Assembly (NCBI GenBank): GCA_026168455.1
Contig: CM047428.1
Coordinates: 34,151,255-34,215,254 of the forward strand
Source of the DNA: Theocolax elegans
Taxonomy: Eukaryota; Arthropoda; Insecta; Hymenoptera; Cerocephalidae
Length of the DNA stretch: 64,000 nucleotides
Direction of reading: 5' to 3'
The notes below the pieces were generated by a model. It was not told where the DNA came from, searched no databases, and saw only the letters and a program-made list of their open reading frames with translations. Shown here piece after piece: positions 32,969-43,150 of this stretch. The position numbers were made by a program, and so were the translations under genes. Position 1 is the stretch's first letter, and every line of letters begins with the position of its first letter.

Positions 32969-34276
32969 TGTGACGCTTCCGCTGGGGATTAAGGCGGAGG
33001 TCGCAAAATAAAGGAATAAACACTCGCACTTACTTAATAAAAGTTCAAATGAGTTTTTATTTAATATTACGAAACCCGATAGGTTTGTTTACAATTCGCC
33101 GTTTGCCAGTCACGGCTTAAAATGTACTCGCCGATTTTCGCAATCAAAGTAACGCGGTTTGACGCGACGAGCACACACACACTTGCACGGAAAGGGAGCT
33201 GGAGAACTGAGGCGAAACTCACCTACACACCCGGAGCATCGTCTCCAAGATAAATCTCAATCTCTCACGCGGGCGGATATTAGCTACACGTTTGTGGTTC
33301 GCAAAATCTCTCTACACGGCTCGTATCGTACACCGCTCGGGAAGCTCTGCTCTCACGGCAGCTCGTTTCGTCTCAGAGCGAGCCCTGCGCGAAGTCGCTG
33401 CGCACTCGTCGCTACTCTCGACTTCGCGGCCGTGCGAGAGCTATGCTGGGCCTCTCGAACGCGCACGCATGTTCGCGTATACAGCGGCTACGCGCGGTCA
33501 GTAATTCGCATCGACAGTTCTGAACTAGATCTCCGTGTTGATATTCACGGATCGACATAAATAGTGGTGCTGGAGTTCGGGTGTTCAGTGGGACATATTC
33601 AGGATGCTGGAGGTTGGTGCTGCAGGAGGTTTCGGTGTCAGGTAACAATTCAATCGTTCCTTAAGTGTAATTTGTTAGGCTGATTCGGCCGTGTGTTTGA
33701 GACTTCTAGGTGCAGTTTCAACGGTGACCTGCGTGCCTGCGGGACTTCCTCTGGTTGGCTGAGGTGCTGACTAGTGCTTACGGAGAAGACTTTCCCTCCA
33801 GGATATCGTGGGTAAGTGCGGCGGTTTCCGCAGCAGTAGCATTATTGTTTAAGGTGTTCCTAACCTCTAACCTAGTGTAAACACTAGGGTTAAATATCTC
33901 CTGTGCCTCCTTATATTCCCAGGGAGAACTGGATGTTGTCGCAGCTTCTCTGTCCTTCTTCTTATCTCTTAAATTAGGTCATTCACTAATTATCTTTTAC
34001 AGGTACTCGGTACTAGGCTGGAGCGAGGACCTGGATGTTAGAGCGAGGCCACTCCATGTGTAACCTGGGAGCGCTACGGCTTCTTAGCATGGTGCTGGAT
34101 TCAAGGATCAAAGGGGATCAATTCCAAGGAGTAGGACTGGTGCTGGAGGTTTACTTGAAGGAATAGTGTGTGTGTGTCTCCTCTCTCCGAGCATCTTGTG
34201 GCTTGCTCGACTAGTGCTATTTATTATAACGTAACATAGATATCTCAGTGACATGTGATGTAAGCACATCGTCACA
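32969..34276 (-). mobile_element. Solo LTR 2 (~1.3 kb)
   Basis: Plus strand begins TGTGACG and ends CGTCACA, flanked by AATA (32965-32968, 34277-34280). In reverse complement its first 30 bp form the same bulged hairpin as solo LTR 1, and its last ~40 bp match the 3' end of solo LTR 1 (TAATCCCCAGC). It is therefore related to LTR 1 and lies on the opposite strand. The GC-rich block at 33160-33650 gives spurious frames on both strands. No internal genes. Confidence 0.72.
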
Positions 34277-34280
34277 AATA

Positions 34281-35702
34281 ATAATATAATATAATTCATA
34301 ATTATCTTAAAAATTATCTTTAAATTTATAATTATAATGTATTCTACAATTTAAAACATAAATAAAATGTAAAAAAATAAATATTACTTAGTTATTGACA
34401 ACTTACGGCAACTTAATGTTTGAAAAATAAATCAAATATAAATCTTATACAATAAATAAATTAACTAGATAATAAATAAAAATGATTTACCATCCAAAAA
34501 TTGTTTACCATCTAAAAATAGTTATTATTATATTATTTTCAAACACTGGCAGCATTGGACAAATACAAATTAGACAAATGGAATTTTCAAAAAAAAAATT
34601 ATCATTTTTTTCAAAAAAAGTTATTTGGACGTTTTTTTATAGAAGTTTTTGAAACCAAAATTTTTCTAGAAATATTTTTTTAAAACCTTCTTTTTAGAAA
34701 AGTTTTTTTCAAAAACCCAAGTACCCCTCATATGATAAAACACATTTTGACGTTATTATATTAAAGAAGGATTAATTACAAAACGTTTTTCGAAGGGTCA
34801 GAGACCGGAGGCCTGATAGTATAATCTTATTTATATTATTATATATTTCAGACAAATCGGTGTATATGTATCGAGAAAACTTTGACCTACCATTTTATCA
34901 AAATATCGGTAAAATAGGTCATTTTTGCCTCACCTTGTTAAAATGTATATGAGAATTCTCTTTACAAAATTGTGACATGTAATTTAATTATTTTGCAGCT
35001 GGGATGAGGAAAAGGTTTCATTTGAATGGTAGTATTGGCTTAATAATTTATATATGGTACATACAGATACAATTTTAATTGTACAATTTCAACAAATTTA
35101 AGTATTGATATCATAATTTTGAATACCTATTTTTACGACATTGGATGGGAAAGTTAGGTGTATGAACGGTGTATTTGATGAAAAGTTGATGTCCTTTTCT
35201 ATAGTCCTGTCAAACGGAGGGTTATTGTGATTTTTCGTGCACAGTTGATGATGCTGGCTCTGTAAAATATAGTTTTCCTTCCAGCGTTAGCCAACATATT
35301 AATGTTGTAATCCGACTCTTACGGCGAAGACGTGCTGGCAAGGTATACATTTAAAGAGTCAAATTTTTTTGTAATAAATCCGATTTTTTAACGCTACAAT
35401 TAATTAGATAGTGCAATATATATTTTACCTAACTTATAGTAATTTCTTGATGATGTTCAGCGCAAGCATTTATTAGTTATTTTATGTATTTAATTTTAAT
35501 TTAATGTTTCAGTAGTAGCAATATATTCATTTTTTAATATTTTTTATACTTGATGGAATGAATATATATTCTTTTACTTATTTACAATGTGATATGTTGC
35601 TTTATCTCATATTCCCATTTTTTAATTTTTTCTTATACTTGATGTAATGAATATAAATTTTTTACTTATTCACAATGTAATATGTTGCAGCTATATCTTT
35701 TT
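34281..35702. other. AT-rich region, nothing recognised
   Basis: Homopolymer-rich. No coding frame of note. Could be the non-coding end of the element carrying the protease frame to its right. Confidence 0.4.
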
Positions 35703-35981
35703 CTATCTTTTTATCTTTTTTTTATCCTTGTTTAATAAATTTCTTTTCAATTTTTTATTTTCTTTTTTATTACATTGGCCACTGTCATCATTATAATAAG
35801 CTTTTTTTCGCAGTGCTACTTTTACTCGATCATTTTTTAATTGGTCATCGTACATTGTTTGCCTTTTCAACATGTTTCGCGGTTTTCTTTTTAGTTGCTT
35901 TTCTTCTATATCATTTAATTGTTTAGTTTTATTTTCTTGACAAATAGAACTATAAGTTGGGATTTCATAGTCTATTTCCAT
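35703..35981 (-). CDS. Basic, Lys/Arg-rich hypothetical protein fragment
   Basis: 92 codons, very rich in Lys, Arg, Asn and Gln, with repeats of the type KRKPRNMLKRQTMY and VALRKKAYYNDD. It follows the Ulp1-like frame at 36711-36088 on the same strand with a 106-bp gap. Similar basic heptad-like stretches precede Rep/helicase regions in some Helitron-like proteins, but no Rep or helicase motif is present here. Function unknown. Confidence 0.35.
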   Translation of the reverse strand: MEIDYEIPTYSSICQENKTKQLNDIEEKQLKRKPRNMLKRQTMYDDQLKNDRVKVALRKKAYYNDDSGQCNKKENKKLKRNLLNKDKKKIKR

Positions 35982-36087
35982 TGAAGTAATAGGATCAACG
36001 CAAACTATATTTTATCTGTATTATATAAGTTAATTATTTTTTGTTCAAAATTTTGTTCTATTATTTTCATTTCTGCTGCATTGAAAT

Positions 36088-36711
36088 TTAATTCTTTTTT
36101 ATTAAAATTATATAACTATGAAAAACGTTTCTTTTCATTGGTATTATTAAAACGTTATAGTTAATACTTTGTAAAACTGGAAACATTGTAATATTACGTG
36201 TTTCGTATATTTTTAGTAACTGTAAACGCATTTGGGAAATATCGAAATTTAAATTACATGGGCATAAATAAAATACAATAGAGACAGCAAAAGCTATTGC
36301 GAAAATTCCGCAATCATAGCTATTACTTTGAAATTGTACTGTTTCAAAAACAATTTTTAATTGTCGACTATCTGGAAATAATCTATTGATGTAAATTTTA
36401 TGTTCATCTTGCAAACATTTAGCATTGAAACTATCATAAATGTGTATCGTTCCATTATTGTAATACATACAAATCCAATGCCCTTCCTCATAATTTCCAG
36501 AAAATAATAATTGAATGTATTCTTTATTCATTGGAACTGATTTAATATTATATGGTTTTGGAATCAAAATAGTTGCTTGCATATTGAATGGAGTACATAA
36601 TTTGAGAATGTTATTAAATTCGAATATGTGCTCATCATTTAACATAGAAGCATCGCCACTATGTGATCCAGTGCCTTTTACAATTAATTTTTGTTCTGCT
36701 GTCAAACCCAT
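36088..36711 (-). CDS. Ulp1-like (C48) cysteine protease, probably transposon-borne
   Basis: 207 codons from ATG to stop with no break. The Ulp1/SENP catalytic set is visible in order: His in EGHWICMYY (about residue 77), Asp in IHIYDSF (about residue 93), Gln in VQFQSNSYD and Cys in DCGIFAIAF (about residue 135). Family members cleave SUMO-type modifiers. Free-standing insect copies like this one commonly belong to DNA transposons, where the role is unclear. It lacks the long N-terminal region of host SENPs, and its neighbours are only repeats, which argues against a host gene. The basic frame downstream may belong to the same unit. Confidence 0.65.
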   Translation of the reverse strand: MGLTAEQKLIVKGTGSHSGDASMLNDEHIFEFNNILKLCTPFNMQATILIPKPYNIKSVPMNKEYIQLLFSGNYEEGHWICMYYNNGTIHIYDSFNAKCLQDEHKIYINRLFPDSRQLKIVFETVQFQSNSYDCGIFAIAFAVSIVFYLCPCNLNFDISQMRLQLLKIYETRNITMFPVLQSINYNVLIIPMKRNVFHSYIILIKKN

Positions 36712-38176
36712 TATAAAAAACGGTTTACTCTACAAAAGGATTCACTGTTATAATAATAATTCTAATAATTTATTTAAATTGATTAATAATTATTGTAATT
36801 TTTTAATCTTTCTAAACGATTTTAAAAAATTTTTTTGAATCCTTTTTGTAAAGCTGAAAAAATTAAATATAAATTAGTAATAATAGTATTTATAAAAAAG
36901 CAGTGTTAACCAAAACGCCCCAAATTATTTTCTTCGTTTAATGATCTGCTTCTTAAAGGGATAATCAACAGATCCATTTGAAAATATCATTTCTGATGAA
37001 TTTTTTATGTTTTTTCGAAATTCGGACATATTTACAATATATGTATCCGTTTTTGCAACACAATTGTTTAAGCAAATTAAAATGCGAAAATATTCAGAAT
37101 TTTTTGCAAGTAATAATGTTGTCGAGCGTGATACCTTATTCAGTTAGTGTTAAATCGTTGGATTTGGAAGCGTAAATGTCTATACTAATCTGGTAGGTTA
37201 ATTAGTATAATTTAAATGTATTTGCAAAGTGTACCCTTATTAAATTTTATTATGAGCAAACATGACTATTTTGGTGGTCACCATTTTATTATTTAGTATA
37301 GCCGTATACCACTAGATCCAACGATTTAGTAGTATTCAAATATGGTATCAAGCTCAAAAACACGATTATCTGCAAAAAATCTATAAATTTACGTATTTTA
37401 TTCATTTAAAAAAATGTATTGCAAATAAAATTAACGCAACACTTAATTTTGGCCAAAAAAGGCGCAAATTCGAATATCAATACTTTAGGTAAAAATTATC
37501 GTAAGGAAGTCAATTTTTTTTAAATTAAAGCTTCAATGTAGAAACTCTGCATAGATTAATGTAAAAATGAGGTATTAAAGTTGAATACTTGTACTTTTTA
37601 ACGGTAGCAAGAAAAGTACGGGTAGACAAATAAATTTAACCCTTTTACGCTCGCTGCGTTACTCTCATATAACATAATTTGGATAAATCGCAAATAATAT
37701 TGTAACGAATATTTTTTAACTCACAATATCGTAATTGGAAGATTATAGTGTCTACTTTCTTGATTAAAAAAAATTTTTAGAAATATTTGTACGCATATTA
37801 TTATATGATATTTTAAGAGTATTTTATCTCTATTTTTAGATAATTATATATATATCAATTAAGCTCTAATACACCACATGCAAAAATAAAAAAATAAGTT
37901 TTTTAGTCACAATTTGTTAAAACAGATTATAATGAAATATGATTTTTCTTAGTTTTTTCTATTAATTAATTAATAAATAACAATGTGGAATACATTTCTA
38001 TATTTTTGAACAGGAAAAATTTGGGCGTAAAAGGTTTAAAAAAAGAAAAGTATCAAAAGTAAGAAGTAGATCGTTGAAAGAACATAAAAAATTTAGTGTT
38101 TTGGTTAAAAACAAATTAATTTAGTGAACTAAATATAATTAATATAAATTTAATATTCTATTCATAAATTCTAAAT
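36712..38176. other. AT-rich region, nothing recognised
   Basis: No coding frame I can support. The phrase ATCGTTGGAT at 37148-37158 has a loose inverted partner near 37317-37326, but no element could be defined. Confidence 0.4.
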
Positions 38177-38189
38177 AATAATGCATAGT

Positions 38190-38402
38190 CCGAGGCCTGC
38201 GATGGCTCGGTCGGTAGGGCGTCGGGCTCGTAACCTGGAGGTCGCAGGTTCGATTCCCGGCCCCGGCCGATTGATACAAGCCCCACTGGCGAATGTATTT
38301 TCACCAAGTTCTTTCTTCACCAGGAAATCGTATGACCTCCGTCGCTGATTAGCACCGGTTTGGGAGCATAAAAAGAGCGACGTTAAAATAATAATAAAAA
38401 AA
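38190..38402 (+). mobile_element. Full-length tRNA-derived SINE
   Basis: 213 bp flanked by a perfect 13-bp target duplication AATAATGCATAGT (38177-38189, 38403-38415). The head (38194-38268) is tRNA-like with A box GCTCGGTCGGTAG, an anticodon-loop-like CTCGTAA (would be Thr, CGT) and B box GGTTCGATTCC. A 110-bp unrelated body and an A-rich (AAT)n/A tail follow. It is transcribed by Pol III and moved by a LINE enzyme in trans. The head matches the fragment at 5101-5176. Confidence 0.9.
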
Positions 38403-38451
38403 AATAATGCATAGTTCATAATCTTAAGTAATGAGAAATTGCGCCACTTAA

Positions 38452-38965
38452 GGGGATGTCGGAGCTATAGCCTCCATCAAAAGCCGCACGATCTCGCGAC
38501 TTCGAATGGCGCTGTAGTCAGGTGTCGATTTCTATGGTAAACGTACTTAAAACATAAATTGTAAATTTTGCAGCTACATAGAGCTGTTGAAAGATACTTT
38601 CCCCCCTAGCTATAACTAAAATTAAGGTAATTGTAATATTACTCTTGGCAGCAAATGTTTATTTTTTTAAAGAAATGTGAAATACGTTGCGTGTAGCATT
38701 ACGGCAGATATAGATTCATTGAATATGAGACGTATTTCACATTTCTTTAAAAAAATAAACATTTGCTGCCAAGAGTAATATTACAATTACCTTAATTTTA
38801 GTTATAGTTAAGGGGGGAAGTATCTTTCAACAGCTCTATGTAGCTGTAAAATTTATAATTTATGTTTTAAGTACGTTTATCGTAGAAATCGACACCTGAC
38901 TACAGCGCCATTCGAAGCCTCGAGATCGAGCGGCTATCAACGGAGGCTATGGCTCCGACATCCCC
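38452..38965. mobile_element. Foldback MITE with TTAA target
   Basis: Two ~235-bp arms, near-perfect inverted copies, around a ~45-bp centre. They start GGGGATGTCGGAGC and end with the complement, bounded by TTAA (38448-38451, 38966-38969). No coding frame. TTAA targets are used by piggyBac and Kolobok transposases. The shared TTAA|GGGG start with the Kolobok-like element at 58612 favours the latter. Confidence 0.88.
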
Positions 38966-38969
38966 TTAA

Positions 38970-39479
38970 CCTTTTTCGGCCCAGATGAACACTTTTTTAA
39001 TACGTTCTTGAAAGTTAAATATAATGATAAAAAATTAATTCAAAAAATTGATCAACACGCATTTCCAAAGTATTCTTTCTGCTCTTTCGAATGACGTTCT
39101 AAGCATTAGTGTCAAATTCTTTTTAAAAAAAATTATAAATTATTTTTCTCAAAAAAATGCCAAATTTTCAGAATTATTTGCTAGAAGAAACGCTTTTTGG
39201 AATGATCTTTGAGAAACAGATATCGTGGCAGGAGATTTGTAAAAATTTGTAAAAACTCAAGAAATCATAAAAAATTTCATGTTTCGGAACAGGTTTTATA
39301 GTATATAGGGGTTTTTGAAATCGCTGACTACGAGTATAACTGAAAATCTACATTATATTAAAGTTATCTTTTTGAGCGATTTTGTAAAAACTCCCCAATT
39401 TTTGCGAAAAATACTTAAAACATATATATTTTATGATAAATATGTGTTACATAAGTTGATGCTTCATATTACTGACAAA
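38970..39479. other. AT-rich spacer
   Basis: No gene or repeat recognised. It leads into the GA-rich tract beside LINE A. Confidence 0.45.
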
Positions 39480-39566
39480 AAAATTATTAGAGAGAGAATG
39501 AGGCAGAGCGAGAGAGATAGTGAGAGAAAGAGATAGAGAGACAAATAGGCAGATAGTGAAAATGAG
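39480..39566. repeat. GA-rich simple repeat beside LINE A tail
   Basis: Imperfect (GAGA)n. Equivalent tracts lie at 42789-42800, 46829-46915, 51846-51935 and 53338-53425, each at the 3' end of a LINE. Confidence 0.85.
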
Positions 39567-42500
39567 AGATTGATGGATTGATTGAAAAATTTTATTAGGC
39601 CTTTGGGATTTAAACCCCGTAGGCACTTGAAAAAAACAGTCAGCAGAATAAAAGTTGTTTAACAATAATATAAAAATTTGCTTAATATTAATTCGATATC
39701 ACATTTTTGTATAGTATAACTATAAAATAAATAACAATAATAACAATAAAATAAAATAAACTAAAAATAATCAGTTTAAAATGTAACAAAATAAAATAAC
39801 AATAAAATAATAAAAACAATAGCAGACTTAAGCATACATGCGCGATGAATACATTTAATTCTATTCGAGGCGAGGGATCATCGGTGGGGTTATTCCCTCA
39901 CATTGCATCCTGGTAGCCCAGGCAGTTTGGTCGAGTCCAAACAAGTGATGAAATAATGAATCTTTGAATTTGGTGATGGATGATTTTTCAAATGCATGTG
40001 GAGGGAGTTCAATTATAATTTTGGATGAGGTGATGATAAATGATTTATTTAAAGCCTCCGTACGAGGAGGGAGGTAGTTTAATGATTTTAATGGACGACG
40101 AGTGGAAGTGCGGTGGTTATGTTGAGGGGTGTTTAATTTGATGAAATGATTTGCCAGGTAACTGGGGGAGTTACGAGAGATGATGCTATATGCAAGTGAG
40201 CCGATGATGTATGAGCGTCTGAACTCGACTGATAGCCACCTGAGACCTAACCTATATGGAGTAACGTGCTCTCTTCTCGGTATGTCCCCCCATACAAACC
40301 GTACACAAGCATTCAGCAGTATTTGCAGCTTTAAATTTCTGGTCTGGTCAACGTCGTTGTAGACCACACACGCATAGTCAAAATGTGGAAAGACAAGTGC
40401 TTCTATCAGTCTCTTTCTAAGACCACGTGACAAAGTTTTTCTATAATATCGCAATGAGTGTAAAACACCATGCACACGACTCGAGATAGATAATACTTGC
40501 CTTGTCCAATACAGAGATGGAGTAATCATGACCCCAAGCGACTTTACTTCACATTCATAATCCAAGAAGTCCGTTTCCAGTTTGACCTTAGGGGCAGTGT
40601 TCAAGTCAATGCGCGATAAAAAGGTCTGGCTACCCAGAATCATAACCTTCGTTTTTTTTACATTTAGCTTAAGCCCGTTTTTCTGAGCCCAAAAGGGCTA
40701 TTGCATTAGCATCCTGTGTAATACGTTGCACTCCCATTTCAAATTCTGCAGGAAAAAACGAATGGTAGACCTGGGCATCATCGGCAAATAGCATATAGTC
40801 GCTATGTGTAAGGACTTTCGGCAGATCAGAATGATAAAGATAGAAAAAAGTATTGGGCCGAGAACACTGCCCTGAGGCACTCCTGCATTAATTTCCAGCC
40901 AATCCGAAAGCTCGCCAGACTTATTATCCACTGCATGCATGCGACCTACAAGATACCGATAGAACCATGTTAGCACGTTATCAGAGCAACCAATATCACT
41001 TAGTTTTTGAATTAATTTATCGTGAGGTACCGTGTCAAAAGCCTTGGAGAAATCAAACAGGACAAGAATCGTGATCATTCTGGCGTCAGCGGCTGTCCTA
41101 GCATCATCTAGAACACCCAGGAGTGCTGTCTGGGTACTATGACCCTTACGAAAACCCGCCTGTCTTTCAATAAGAATAACTGATTATGCACAAGTCTTTC
41201 CAAAATTTTCGAAAGCTCACAAAGCTTCGCAATCGGCCTTATGTCAGAGCACGATTCCACCCTGCCCGACCTCGCCAAAGGAAACAGTAGCACTCTCTTC
41301 CAGTATTCAGGAAAATACCCAGCTAAAAGCATATCGTTAAAAACATCCACGAGGTGCAGAGTTAAATGAGGCTCTAACAACTTTAACATTTCCACAGATA
41401 TGCCATCAATCCCCACTGCCCTCGAGGATGCTCCCCAATTTGCGTTTTCAATTTCCTTTGTAGTTATATTAGAGATATGAAAAGAGGAGGAGGAGCGTGA
41501 CAAAGGACATGAATTGTATAGTATGGTTGAAAATGACTGGATAGACAGTGGCTGTACATAATTTGAAACAGAAGCGTAGTGTCTGTTTAGCTGTTGAGAT
41601 GTGAAAAATTTAAGTGTCGATGGATTTGTTTTTGAGCTGAGACCCATGTTTTTGAGACACTTCCAGGACTTCTTGAAATCGTTTGTACTGTTAAGTTTAT
41701 TAGCCAGGAAGTGAAATTTACTCGAGTTTAGAGCATTCGCGACATGATTTCGATGACCTTTATATATATTGTAATCTCCAGTTGAACCAGTAGTTCGAAA
41801 TCTTCCAAAAGCTGCATTTCTGTCCTTAATTTTCACTTTAATATCCCTAGTAATCCATGGCTTGTGTTTAGCTTTTATAGCATGAAATTTTAATAGTGCT
41901 AATATATCAAATGTTGAAAGAATTGCTTTGCTTATGAGTGTTACATTATTTGAGATAGTGCTATGATTTATAATTGATGAATGATTATGGTGTGAGAGCG
42001 TACTAAACTGGTAGTTATACAAGGACAAATCCATGGAAACATTTTGGTCAGGCCTAGGATGATTGAATGATTGTAATGAAGTCAAGGAGGTGATAGATGA
42101 GTTGAATGTGGTTGCGAGGTTATGAAGGTTGATCTCTCCCAGATTTCGTCTGTCTGCGTGTTAGCAATCCTTAGAGTAATGCTTATAGCATCATGACCTG
42201 CTGCGAAGGGAGCTGTCGTTTTAACATATTCGTAATCGGGTATTGGTTCACGAATTAGGAAGAGATCCAACCATGTATGAGAAGGCCCGCCCGACGTCAT
42301 TGCATGCTGCGTCGGCTCTGACTGTATGAGTGAAAGTTCCAGTGCTGATATGTTTGCCCTAAACTTATTTGCCATAGCACCAGAGGAATTCATATCAATG
42401 TTGAAATCCCCAATGACTATGACGTATTTGTATCTCGGTAGTATGTCCGACAAAACTTCAAAGAAATCTGTAGGGTAAGCGGCTGATGGCCTGCGGTATA

Positions 42501-42788
42501 CCACCGCTAACACCAAAGAAATAGTTTTGCCCGTCAAACATAGAATCAGGAATTCTGGAGCATTCGAGAAAACCGGTTCAGAGTGCGCGATGATGACCCT
42601 TACCCCAAAATCTTCCCGCACATAAGCCGCCATACCACCCACCTCCTTACCCTCACGATCCAAACGATGCAAAGTATATCCCGGTAGTCTAATAATTTCA
42701 GAGCAGTCGTGTTTAGTAAGGAAGGTTTCAGTGATTGCAATGACATCGTGCGAGGCCGGGTGAACTAATGCTTCAACGGATGAAAAAG
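39567..42788 (-). mobile_element. LINE A (CR1/Jockey type), 5' truncated
   Basis: First, leftmost, of five minus-strand LINEs placed head to tail. The 3' tail is (AATC)n-like at 39567-39585, preceded in element sense by a stem-loop (39598-39624). It contains ORF2 only; the 5' end stops in the endonuclease at about 42788, where the tail of LINE B begins. ORF2 is broken by frameshifts. Confidence 0.85.
39861..42780 (-). pseudogene. LINE A ORF2: endonuclease-RT, frameshifted
   Basis: The endonuclease half (42780-42082) shows AITETFL, VVYRRPS, IGDFNID, SHTWLDLF and AGHDAISI. The linker and early RT (42085-41108) show AVGIDGISVEML and IRPIAKLCELSK. The RT palm (41078-40698) has LFDFSKAFDTVPH and AGVPQGSVLGP. 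A frameshift near 40810 then takes the FADD catalytic motif out of frame. The C-terminal part (40643-39861) is open. Breaks also lie near 42083, 41095 and 40670. Very close in sequence to LINEs B and E. Confidence 0.85.
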
Positions 42789-43150
42789 AGAATGAATGAA
42801 TGAATGAATATTATTTATTGGGCCTTTTGGGGTAAAAACCCCGTAGGCACTTTAGCAATACATTTGTGTTAACTTAACAAATAAATATAAATAAAAACAA
42901 TGAATAAAAATCCTTAAAACTACGCAACAAAATATAAAATATATATCCAAACATAAAAAGATTTAAAATTTGATATAATATCAACAAAGTGAACATCTTG
43001 AACATAATATAAAAAAATAAAATAAAATACTAAAATAGTTTAAAATAGAACATTTCGCCATACAATTCCAAGTTTACAAACAATAATAGACTTCAAAATA
43101 ACGCATGATAATACTGATTAGGTAGCATTGATAAACTAATAATTCTAAAG

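Noticed and set aside
37140..37330. Possible small foldback element around ATCGTTGGAT / ATCCAACGAT
   Set aside because: The inverted match is only about 10 bp, with no target duplication.
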